From Treponemataceae bacterium (GTDB lineage: Bacteria; Spirochaetota; Spirochaetia; Treponematales; Treponemataceae), in assembly GCA_024685655.1 (NCBI GenBank), contig JAIKVO010000227.1, positions 1-49,448 of the forward strand: a stretch of DNA of 49,448 bases, written 5' to 3'. The notes under the pieces were generated by a model. That model was not told the origin of the DNA and searched no databases. It worked only from the letters and a program-made list of their open reading frames with translations. This document shows positions 30,375 to 39,171 of the stretch, piece after piece. Every line of letters starts with the position of its first letter. The first letter of the stretch is position 1. Position numbers and translations under genes: made by a program.

Positions 30375-30962
30375 ATGAATCGCCCAAAACGACACTATAT
30401 TTTACTATCAATATTTTCTGTTCTGATATGTTGCATCATTGTGGCAATTGTGTCGGTAAATTTTGATAAAAGAGAACCTTCTCACCGCGGAGAACCGGCT
30501 GGATCACCGCATATCCATAAAGAAGACGATAAACTGCCGCCTCCGTACGATGCAGAAACGCTGCCGCAAGAAAGTGCGCGGCCAGACACACATCAAGATG
30601 GGTGCATGCCTCCGCATAACGCAGATAATCTTATGTATTATAGAGGAGCACGCACAATTTCAGATAACGAGCCGCTTATCATTAATCGCGCAGAATGCAA
30701 AAAAGATGGAGAAAAAACTGCAACTCTTGAAATTGTATTCAATCAGAGCATAAATCCAAAATCAGTCAATCACACTTCGTTCTTCATAGATGGAAAACAA
30801 CTTCCTGATGGAACAAGATTCTCTTTTAACAAAAAGGGTGATACAATAAAAATCACTATTCCAGTTGAAAACAACTCTTTTACACTTTCGGCGCAAGGCA
30901 TTCTTTCATACGACGGAACGCAGATGGAACCGGCTGAAATACAGATTGATGTGACACATTAG
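30375..30962 (+). CDS. Single-pass membrane protein with C-terminal Ig-like (SbsA-type) domain
   Basis: N-terminal TM helix; Pro-rich linker; LEIVFNQSINPKSVNHTSFFIDGKQLPDGTRFSFNKKGDTIKITIPV. Confidence 0.7.
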   Translation: MNRPKRHYILLSIFSVLICCIIVAIVSVNFDKREPSHRGEPAGSPHIHKEDDKLPPPYDAETLPQESARPDTHQDGCMPPHNADNLMYYRGARTISDNEPLIINRAECKKDGEKTATLEIVFNQSINPKSVNHTSFFIDGKQLPDGTRFSFNKKGDTIKITIPVENNSFTLSAQGILSYDGTQMEPAEIQIDVTH

Positions 30963-31004
30963 TACACGCGAATTCGCGCACGGCACGAAAAGTACGGAGA
31001 TACA

Positions 31005-31673
31005 ATGAAAATTCTTATTGTGGAAGATGACAAAGGCATTTCTGATTTTGTGATTCCAGAGCTGGAACATGAAGGTTACGAAACTTGCCTTGCAGAAACA
31101 GGACGCGAGGCTCTTGAAAAATTTAATTCAGAAAACCCAGATTTAATTCTGCTCGATATAATGCTCCCGGAACTGAACGGACTTGAAGTTTTGCGCCGCA
31201 TACGCACTGTTTCCACTGTGCCGGTGATTCTTGAAACAGCAAGGGGCGAAACCATAGACAAAATAAACGGACTAAATCTGGGCGCAGACGACTACATCCC
31301 CAAACCGTTCGAAATAGAAGAACTGCTTGCCCGGATAAACGCTCTTTTCCGCCGGATAAGCTTTTCATCAGCAAAAGAATCGGTACTTACGCTACGCAAT
31401 CTGAAACTGAACACAGACCGGATGACAGCAACAATCGTCAATGAAGAAATAAAGCTTTCAAAAACGGAATTCCAGCTTCTCAAATTGTTGCTTGAAAATC
31501 AGGGCAAAGTGCTTTCGCGCTCAAAACTCATAGATGAAATTTGGGGCAAAGATCATTTTATTGATGAAAACACAATAGATGTTTATATAGGATATTTGCG
31601 CACAAAAATTGCGGAGCACACCGACGGAGAATACATAAAAACAGTCCGCGGTGTCGGTTATATAATGGGTTGA
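31005..31673 (+). CDS. OmpR-family response regulator
   Basis: MKILIVEDDKGISDFV, DLILLDIMLPELNGLEVL, GADDYIPKPF, winged-helix C-terminus IDVYIGYLRTKI...VRGVGYIMG. Confidence 0.95.
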   Translation: MKILIVEDDKGISDFVIPELEHEGYETCLAETGREALEKFNSENPDLILLDIMLPELNGLEVLRRIRTVSTVPVILETARGETIDKINGLNLGADDYIPKPFEIEELLARINALFRRISFSSAKESVLTLRNLKLNTDRMTATIVNEEIKLSKTEFQLLKLLLENQGKVLSRSKLIDEIWGKDHFIDENTIDVYIGYLRTKIAEHTDGEYIKTVRGVGYIMG

Positions 31674-31708
31674 TGCCAGCTTTTACGATTTTTTTGGAAG
31701 GAGAAAGA

Positions 31709-33103
31709 ATGCGTCATTCATTTGCAGTACGACTTTCGCTGAGATTTATGTTTATTCTGACTGTCTCCGTAATGACTCTTTCCGTTCTGTTTCTGCTTTT
31801 CGTACGCTCACTCGTGCAAAACGGCCAAACAGACGAACTAAAAAACGCGGAAACTTCTGTTTTTTCTACATTGGACGCATTATACACCAACACACCGCAA
31901 AATCAAGCAACAGTTGCATCAAACGGCGTGACCATGACAGATATTCCGTACTATCTTACATACATAGTGTATTTTACTAAAACACAAGAAATTATCACAA
32001 CGAATGACCCATTTTTGCCTATCCTCGAAGATTCCGGCGGCAAGGCGCTCCGCTATATTGTGGAAGATTATTTCTTTGATGGGAATCTGGATATTCTGTA
32101 TTATGCGGCTTCTCATGATTTTAACGGAACAAAAATAACAATCGCCGTTGCGATGAACATGGACAACAATTCGTCCGCGATGCTCTTTTCGAAATTGCCG
32201 CCCGCTATAATGCTAATGATTCTTCCTGTATTGATTCTGTCTTTCCTGCTTTCTTTTTTACTTACGAAAAATACCATAACCCCGGTTGTCCGTATTACAA
32301 AAGCAGCACAATCAATGACGACGGAAAAACTCAACGCGCTTTTGCCTGTTACGGGCAGTAACGACGAGATAGACGAGCTTTCGCGCACGTTCAACGAGCT
32401 TTTTTCGCGAATAAAAGCCGATTTCGACCGAGAGCGGCAGTTTTCAAGCGATGTCTCACACGAGCTGAACACTCCACTTACAGTTATTTCTGGGCAAGCG
32501 AATCTTTTGCTCCGTTGGGGGAAAAACGATCCGGAGCAGCTTGAGAAATCACTCAATGCAATAAAAAACGAGTCGAAATCGATGCAGGCAATAATCCAGA
32601 ATCTGCTGCAAATTTCACGCATTGAAAGCGGACGAATAAAGCCACAAATTGGCGAAACAAATATTCGCGAGCTTTTTGCGCGCATTACAGAAGAGTTTGC
32701 ATCTATCGCACCGGACGCAAAAATCACAGTAAAACACAACGATTCTGATATTGATGAAATCTTGCTGAACACCGACGAGGAGATGTTTCATCAAATTCTC
32801 ACGATACTCGTATCAAACAGTGTGAAATTTTCCGGTGAAAAATGTAATATCGTGCTGAACGTGGCAAAAACGGAAAATGGTGTTATAATTACTGAAAGCG
32901 ATGATGGACCAGGCATTTCTGAGGAATCGTTGCCCCATATTTTTGAGCGTTTTTACCGCGCCGACGAAGCGCGAAAAAGAAACGGGGGATCCGGGCTGGG
33001 ACTAGCGATTGCAAAAACACTCGCGGACACGCTAGATGCAAAAATCACAGCAGAAAACACAGAGCCGCATGGAGCGGTATTCAGAATTGCAATTCCCAAC
33101 TGA
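31709..33103 (+). CDS. Sensor histidine kinase
   Basis: H-box FSSDVSHELNTPLTVISGQANLLLRWG; N-box; G1/G2 DDGPGISEESLPHIFERFYR, GGSGLGLAIAKTLAD; GGAAGGAG before ATG at 31709. Confidence 0.95.
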   Translation: MRHSFAVRLSLRFMFILTVSVMTLSVLFLLFVRSLVQNGQTDELKNAETSVFSTLDALYTNTPQNQATVASNGVTMTDIPYYLTYIVYFTKTQEIITTNDPFLPILEDSGGKALRYIVEDYFFDGNLDILYYAASHDFNGTKITIAVAMNMDNNSSAMLFSKLPPAIMLMILPVLILSFLLSFLLTKNTITPVVRITKAAQSMTTEKLNALLPVTGSNDEIDELSRTFNELFSRIKADFDRERQFSSDVSHELNTPLTVISGQANLLLRWGKNDPEQLEKSLNAIKNESKSMQAIIQNLLQISRIESGRIKPQIGETNIRELFARITEEFASIAPDAKITVKHNDSDIDEILLNTDEEMFHQILTILVSNSVKFSGEKCNIVLNVAKTENGVIITESDDGPGISEESLPHIFERFYRADEARKRNGGSGLGLAIAKTLADTLDAKITAENTEPHGAVFRIAIPN

Positions 33104-33138
33104 ATATCATTTATCACACAATTATGGGAGGAATAAAA

Positions 33139-34125
33139 ATGACAGACAAACCGCTTCCGCCTTGGGCAGATGAAATTCCGCACGGAGCTTTTATTTCATA
33201 CGAGCCAACATACAAAGTGGGAGAATATTTCTCGCGGTTCCACAAAGATTTTTTCAGTTTCTCACCGGATGAAGCGGCACAATTCGCGCTATCCGGGCAG
33301 AGCGCAACGACTGCGACTGAAAAAAACACCTATAACGAAAATTCTGTCTCGAATGAAACAGCGGCAAAATGCGGAATGGCATACTATTATTTTGATCCCA
33401 CTGAGCACGGCTTTCCGAAAAACTGTGATTATCCTGTTTTTGTATTCATGCACGGATTGTCGAACGCACTAGAAGGCGATGTTTGCATAAACTACGCAGG
33501 AGCAGAATTCTATTCAAAAGACGAATATCAGAACGCAGTCGGAGGGGCATATCTTTTGATTCCGATAGCGAATGAATACCGCGACGAGAACGGCATAATT
33601 CAAAACAGCTGGGATGACAGCTACATCAAGCCAGTGCACCACCTTATCTCTGAGTTTAAAGAAAAACACGCAGGCGGGCACATCTCCAAAAAAGTGATAT
33701 TCGGCAACTCGCGCGGGGCAACAATGTGCTTCAAAATGGTCGATGCTTACACGGATTTTTTCGACGCTCTTATCCCGATAGGAACGTCAGATATTTCAGA
33801 TGACGCAACATTGGACCGCTATGACAAGAACGACGTGTGGCTTTTTTATGCGACAGGAAAACGCGATGAGTTCAACGACTATAACACACTTATTGCCCCG
33901 CGCATACCACGACTGGAGCGCATGAAACACTGTTTTATTTTTACGCCGGAGTGGGTTTACAACGGAGACCACGGAATAGCATCTATAAACTTTGGAGTAG
34001 AAATGGGGCAACACTGCCTTATAAACCCGATGCACTGCAACCTGAAATTTGACGACGGAACCCCGATGCAACAGTCGCTACCTAACGGAGTGACCGGCTG
34101 GCTTGCACAGATGCTGAAAGCCTAA
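33139..34125 (+). CDS. Alpha/beta-hydrolase (esterase-like)
   Basis: YPVFVFMHGLSN, nucleophile elbow GNSRG, GDHG near the C-terminus; GGGAGG before ATG 33139. Confidence 0.75.
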   Translation: MTDKPLPPWADEIPHGAFISYEPTYKVGEYFSRFHKDFFSFSPDEAAQFALSGQSATTATEKNTYNENSVSNETAAKCGMAYYYFDPTEHGFPKNCDYPVFVFMHGLSNALEGDVCINYAGAEFYSKDEYQNAVGGAYLLIPIANEYRDENGIIQNSWDDSYIKPVHHLISEFKEKHAGGHISKKVIFGNSRGATMCFKMVDAYTDFFDALIPIGTSDISDDATLDRYDKNDVWLFYATGKRDEFNDYNTLIAPRIPRLERMKHCFIFTPEWVYNGDHGIASINFGVEMGQHCLINPMHCNLKFDDGTPMQQSLPNGVTGWLAQMLKA

Positions 34126-34134
34126 AGACGTAAC

Positions 34135-36057
34135 TTATACCGCTGCCTGCCGTAAAAGTGTCACGCACTTATCCGGCGGGAGCGGTTCGCTGTACAAGAA
34201 TCCCTGAATATAATCGACACCGGCATTCTCAACCCGCTCATTCTGCACAGGGGTTTCTATACCCTCTACAAGAATCTTAAAGCCCCCCGTCTTAAATGTA
34301 TTAACAAGATCTGTAAAAAGGCTCATCCCCTTATCGCTTTCTTCCATCATCAACACAAGAGAACGGTCCATTTTTATTGTCGAGAAAGGAAGCGTAACAA
34401 CATTCGCAAGATTTGAATATCCAGTTCCAAAATCATCAAGGTAAAATTTTACGCCGGCTTTCGTGAGCGTCAGCATACTACGCATGACAAAATCAAAGTT
34501 GTCTATAAAAATGCTTTCCGTTATCTCCATCACGATATTCGACGGAGAAAGCCCAAACCTGTCTATAGTACTAAGCACATTCTCCACAATGTTCGGATTC
34601 ATCATCTGGTAGACAGAAAAGTTTATAGACACGGCTTCAACAACATCACGGTTTTCTGCGATAAATTTGCATATTTTCTCGAACGCGACATATCCTAGCC
34701 GTTCCACAAGACCACGATTTTCCGCAACCTGAACGAATTCCGCAGGAGAAATATCACCAAGCTCAGTATTCTTAAGACGGGAAAGAGCTTCCATGTAAAC
34801 GAATTTCTTCTCTTTTATTGAATAAATCGGCTGGAACCACACTTGGAACATCTCTGAATCCAAAGTAAGCTCGCGTTTCAGTATACTGTAAATCTGGCGT
34901 TTCCGCTCCATATCAAGCAAAACTGACTCATCACAAATCTGGAGAGAACGAGTATTTGTAGCCTGTTCCTTGTTCAGCATGTTGTTTATCAAATCCATCA
35001 TGAAATCAAGGTCATTCTCACCACGTTTGAATTCAAGCGCAACTGAACGACAATCAAGAGGAACCGGGATAACGGAGAATAACTGTGCATTTAGTTTTTT
35101 TATCTCCGCAATCAGTTTCTTGCTCTTTTGATTCACCTCATCGATTGTCTTACCAACTGCAGCAAGACGGTTCACAGAAAGGATATACGCATCACGAGGA
35201 AAAAATGAAAGAAGAAGCGTTCCAAGTTGCAAAAACAGACTGTCGAATTCTTTTGCATCAAGATTGGACTGTATAATATTCATACGCTCTATCGTCATGA
35301 CTAAAAGAACTCCGCCTGTTCTCTGCATGGAAATTCTACGGCGGAGTTTGCTTTCGCGCATCAATCCTGTACGATAATCCACCTCAATCATATACGACTG
35401 CACGGTTATATACGCGAAAAGCACGGATGTGAACGATGCGACACCGGTAAGTATAACCTTTGGGAAGAAAAACTGGATAGCCACGAAAAACAGCGAGATA
35501 AACGGATAAATCAGGAATACAAATAAAAGGCGACGGGCCATGAATTTACGCTGGACAAAAACCGTCATGATGATACAAAGCCCATAGCAGCCTGACAACA
35601 TGTATGTAATGTTCTTCAAAGGACCGCGTATATATCCCTCCACCGCATCGTACCGGAAAATCCAACCAGTCTTGATGTTCAGAAGAACAATCAGCATGTA
35701 TGACGTCAGCATAATTCCGCCTATGGAGGTAAAAATTATTTGCTTTTTGCGATCAGAGAACGCTATGTCAAACACATATGCTGACATTACAAACGGATTT
35801 ATAAGCAACATAAAGAAATATAAAGTAGTAACAAGAACTGTAAGCCACACCGGAACATTATTGACCGGCTCGATCATATAAACAGACGCGATATTAAACA
35901 CAGCTGCTAAAAAAGTTGAAGCAGAGGCGTAAAGAAAAAATCTTTGCCGCCTGTCGTAAAGAGAGAATGAAAGAAAAATATTAATACTTATTAGGAAGGA
36001 GCCCCAGCAAGCCACAAACTCCCCAATGACGTAATATCCAGCAGTTCCAAATTCCAT
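34135..36057 (-). CDS. Membrane EAL-domain c-di-GMP phosphodiesterase with degenerate GGDEF region
   Basis: FQPIYSIKEKKFVYMEALSRL, SINFSVYQM, DDFGTGYSNL, KILVEGIET; seven-TM-like N-terminus; no GGDEF motif. Confidence 0.88.
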   Translation of the reverse strand: MEFGTAGYYVIGEFVACWGSFLISINIFLSFSLYDRRQRFFLYASASTFLAAVFNIASVYMIEPVNNVPVWLTVLVTTLYFFMLLINPFVMSAYVFDIAFSDRKKQIIFTSIGGIMLTSYMLIVLLNIKTGWIFRYDAVEGYIRGPLKNITYMLSGCYGLCIIMTVFVQRKFMARRLLFVFLIYPFISLFFVAIQFFFPKVILTGVASFTSVLFAYITVQSYMIEVDYRTGLMRESKLRRRISMQRTGGVLLVMTIERMNIIQSNLDAKEFDSLFLQLGTLLLSFFPRDAYILSVNRLAAVGKTIDEVNQKSKKLIAEIKKLNAQLFSVIPVPLDCRSVALEFKRGENDLDFMMDLINNMLNKEQATNTRSLQICDESVLLDMERKRQIYSILKRELTLDSEMFQVWFQPIYSIKEKKFVYMEALSRLKNTELGDISPAEFVQVAENRGLVERLGYVAFEKICKFIAENRDVVEAVSINFSVYQMMNPNIVENVLSTIDRFGLSPSNIVMEITESIFIDNFDFVMRSMLTLTKAGVKFYLDDFGTGYSNLANVVTLPFSTIKMDRSLVLMMEESDKGMSLFTDLVNTFKTGGFKILVEGIETPVQNERVENAGVDYIQGFLYSEPLPPDKCVTLLRQAAV

Positions 36058-36358
36058 TTACTTTGATGATAACATGAAACAATAAACCGTGCAATTTTTA
36101 ATTGTAAAATGTAAATCTTTTTTTGAGGTTTTGTGACAATGATTTTACAGAAATCTCAAAAACCTTTAATTTTTCGGGGAGAAAGCTAAAAAAATGTGAT
36201 GTTTTTCTAAGATTTTCAGTTGGAACGATTCGCTGGCAACACGCGCATAGCGCCAAGTTTGCATGGAGCTTTGCTGCGGAATGCGCACAAAACGTTCTCC
36301 CCGCTACGAGCACAGCTCTCCGCAAGTCTCGCTGGCAACGCGCGGGGTCGCTCCCTAC

Positions 36359-37411
36359 CTACCTATTTTTCAGACCGCGCTTGAACTCAACGATTCGGGC
36401 ACATGCCGTCGTTGTCCACGGACTTCTGTCGCCACGCTTCAGGAAATGATACCCTACCCCAGCAATCATAGCACCGTTGTCGGTACAAAGCTTAAGCGGC
36501 GGGAAAATGCAGCGGATATCGCTTCTTTCGGCAAGCATTGAGCGGAGCCTTGAGTTCGCGGCAACACCACCGCCAGCGACAACCGTTTTTATACCAGTGT
36601 CATCAACAGCCTTAAAAAGTTTCCTGAGCAGAATCTTTACCGCCGTTTCCTGGAACGCCGCGCAAATGTTTTCGTTCGTTTTTTCGTAGCCGTCGCACCA
36701 GAATTGGTCGAGCTGGTTGATGACCGCGGTTTTCAATCCGGAATAAGACACGTCGTAGCGGTGATCGTCCGAGTCGCCTTTGTTAAGCACCGGCATCGGG
36801 AACTTTGCGGCGGCAGGATTTCCGTTTTTCGCAAGATTATCGATCTTCACGCCACCCGGATAGCCGAGCCCGTAGAACTTTGCAACTTTGTCGAACGCTT
36901 CGCCGACGGCATCATCAATCGTCGTTCCCATAACCTCGATATCGTCGAAATTGTTGACTTTGCAGATGATACTGTGACCGCCTGAAACGAGAAGTCCCAA
37001 ATACGGATACTCCACGCCAGCCATGATGTCGTCCGCACCGGGAAGCACAAGGTTCGAAGCATACAAGTGACCGAGCATGTGGTTCACAGCAATAAACGGC
37101 TTGTTCAGCGACCATGCGAGCGTCTTTCCGAACGTGAGACCCATAAGGAGCGCGCCCATAAGACCGGGGCGGTTCGTTGCGGCAACAGCGTCAACGTCGT
37201 TCATCGTAAGGTGAGCTTCGTCAAGAGCCTGCCGTACTACAGGAAGAATCCATTCTGCGTGTTTGCGGCTCGCAATTTCAGGTACAACGCCGTTGTACAC
37301 CTGATGAAAAGGTATTTGGGTCGCTATAACGTTGCTAAGTATGTATTTGCCGTCCTCAACGATGGCGGCGGCTGTTTCGTCACAAGAAGATTCAATTCCA
37401 AGTACTTTCAT
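36359..37411 (-). CDS. tsaD: tRNA N6-adenosine threonylcarbamoyltransferase TsaD
   Basis: MKVLGIESSCDETAAAIVEDG, NHMLGHLYA, VSGGHS, VVAGGGVAANSRLR. Confidence 0.97.
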   Translation of the reverse strand: MKVLGIESSCDETAAAIVEDGKYILSNVIATQIPFHQVYNGVVPEIASRKHAEWILPVVRQALDEAHLTMNDVDAVAATNRPGLMGALLMGLTFGKTLAWSLNKPFIAVNHMLGHLYASNLVLPGADDIMAGVEYPYLGLLVSGGHSIICKVNNFDDIEVMGTTIDDAVGEAFDKVAKFYGLGYPGGVKIDNLAKNGNPAAAKFPMPVLNKGDSDDHRYDVSYSGLKTAVINQLDQFWCDGYEKTNENICAAFQETAVKILLRKLFKAVDDTGIKTVVAGGGVAANSRLRSMLAERSDIRCIFPPLKLCTDNGAMIAGVGYHFLKRGDRSPWTTTACARIVEFKRGLKNR

Positions 37412-37526
37412 TTCGTTCCCTTAAACTGATATTCGCATCGGTCGGCTCGCACAACAGAAATCGCAGTTTGCAACGTGGTTCGAAGCACAGTCCACAACGT
37501 GGTTCGTAAGCCGTACCGGTAATTTT

Positions 37527-38729
37527 CTAATCCAAACCCGAAATATCGGTGAGCTCATATCCTTGCGCAACAAGATCAGGATACATTTCCGAGATAATCG
37601 CCGCAAGTCCGTCCGACCAGACATGCCCTATCATGATTGCATGGCCTTTTTTGTCGGCGACGGCAAGGCCTTTTTTAATCATGGCGATTATGTCATCGCG
37701 CCCCGGCTCATTGTCAAGGAAGATGTCGCGCTCATATATTTTCATGCCACGTTCAAGAGCCGCCTGAGGTGCTTTTGTTTCCGCATTCGTACGCGAATCC
37801 AAAAAGAAGATGTTTTCTGCCTGGCAAACGTCAAGAACTGCACCGATCGCGCTTTGGGTCGCCGTTATAAGCGAGCCTTCGTGATTGTTAAGCCCGACGA
37901 CAGGCCCGATTTCCGCCAAGTTTTTGCGGACAATCTCTTCTATTTCGTATGTGTGCATATCGGGCTTTATGGCGGAAGGCCCCGGATCTACGGAAAGATT
38001 CACCGCCTGCATCGGCTGATGAAGAATAACCTGCTTTCCGGCTTTGCGGGCTGCTGCGGCAGCCTCCGCTGAGTGGGGAAGCCCCGGAAGAACCGCGATA
38101 ACGACCTTGAAAGGAAGGTTTAGGAACGGTTCCAGTTGATTCAGGTTGTGCCCCGCGTCATCAAAAACAAAGACGAGTTTCGCGCCGTTAGACTTGGGTT
38201 TCGTTGCTGTAGCAGAAGTCGCTGAGGCTGTCGCAGAGCTACCAGAGGATGCGCTTGCCTGGCTTGTCGCTGCGGACTGTCCGCTTCCTGAGCCCGTGCC
38301 TGTGTTGCCAGACGAGGCTGTGTTGCTGCCAGAAACGCTCGAAGAGGTGCTTGTTTGTGCTTGAGAACCGCCCGAAGCAGAAGTATTTCCCGTAAGCGGA
38401 ATTACAACGACAGAGCCAGTCTGCTTATCTGATGCAGTTTGTCCTGATGTGTTTGTCTGGCTTTGAGGTTTCTGCGCTGACTCGCTTCCTGTAACTGTGC
38501 TATTTGCAACATCTGTTTGTCCCGCCAGACTCTGTGACTGTGTATTTTTCTCAGCGCCATCGTTTCGGCCCTGTGCGTTCTGCTCTACGACCGCGTTTTC
38601 CCCAAATGTTACAGGAGACGGCGATAGCAGTATACTCGCTACAAGCATAAGCGTACCAATGCCCAGTATTATCAGAGTAATCATAACTATTTGTTTACTG
38701 GAAAGTTGTTTTCGTTTTTTACTAGGCAT
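37527..38729 (-). CDS. Divergent polysaccharide deacetylase (DUF610/YibQ-like)
   Basis: KLVFVFDDAGHNLNQLEPFLNLPFKVVIAVLPGLPHS, GLNNHEGSLIT, FFLDSRTNAET, GHVWSDGLAAI; TM anchor at N-terminus; start at MPSKKRKQ. Confidence 0.85.
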   Translation of the reverse strand: MPSKKRKQLSSKQIVMITLIILGIGTLMLVASILLSPSPVTFGENAVVEQNAQGRNDGAEKNTQSQSLAGQTDVANSTVTGSESAQKPQSQTNTSGQTASDKQTGSVVVIPLTGNTSASGGSQAQTSTSSSVSGSNTASSGNTGTGSGSGQSAATSQASASSGSSATASATSATATKPKSNGAKLVFVFDDAGHNLNQLEPFLNLPFKVVIAVLPGLPHSAEAAAAARKAGKQVILHQPMQAVNLSVDPGPSAIKPDMHTYEIEEIVRKNLAEIGPVVGLNNHEGSLITATQSAIGAVLDVCQAENIFFLDSRTNAETKAPQAALERGMKIYERDIFLDNEPGRDDIIAMIKKGLAVADKKGHAIMIGHVWSDGLAAIISEMYPDLVAQGYELTDISGLD

Positions 38730-38963
38730 ATCAACCGACCTGCACCACCCGTGCAAAACATCTTCTAATTCCACACCGCTCGCACAAATGAAATCGTCGT
38801 GTAGAATTATCACTGTATCGCGCTTGCTATAGTAGCTTTTTTGTCGGCTGCGGTCAAGGCAATTATCCCGGACATACTTTAGAAAAGCACATCATCCAGC
38901 AAAGTACTGTCATTTATTTATGAGCATTTTTGACAGAACAAAAAGTTCGTACAATACGTACTG

Positions 38964-39002
38964 AAAAAGAAGAGGCCGTCCAGCATTTCTAGACGACCTC
39001 TT
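38964..39002 (-). terminator. Strong Rho-independent terminator
   Basis: Minus strand AAGAGGTCGTC TAGAAATGCTG GACGGCCTCTT CTTTTT: about 11-bp stem with one G-U pair, then T-run. Confidence 0.8.
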
Positions 39003-39016
39003 AAGGCGGAGGAAAT

Positions 39017-39148
39017 TTATAGTGCGGCTCTGCCACACTCTTGTTTCAGCTGACATACAAAACTTGGATGCTTTGTAACTCTCTCCCTATAAAAGCTACA
39101 ACGCTGAACAATATCCCAAAGAGCTGGTCCGGGGTAAAAACCGCTCAT
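39017..39148 (-). CDS. Candidate 43-aa microprotein downstream of the sigma-factor gene
   Basis: ATG...TAA encodes MSGFYPGPALWDIVQRCSFYRERVTKHPSFVCQLKQECGRAAL; stop lies 14 nt before the terminator stem; below the ORF-track cutoff. Confidence 0.4.
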   Translation of the reverse strand: MSGFYPGPALWDIVQRCSFYRERVTKHPSFVCQLKQECGRAAL

Positions 39149-39171
39149 TAAGACCTATTTAGCAAGACTTA

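Noticed and set aside
32113-32772. 219-aa minus ORF opposite the histidine kinase
   Set aside because: Antisense to a strongly conserved kinase domain.
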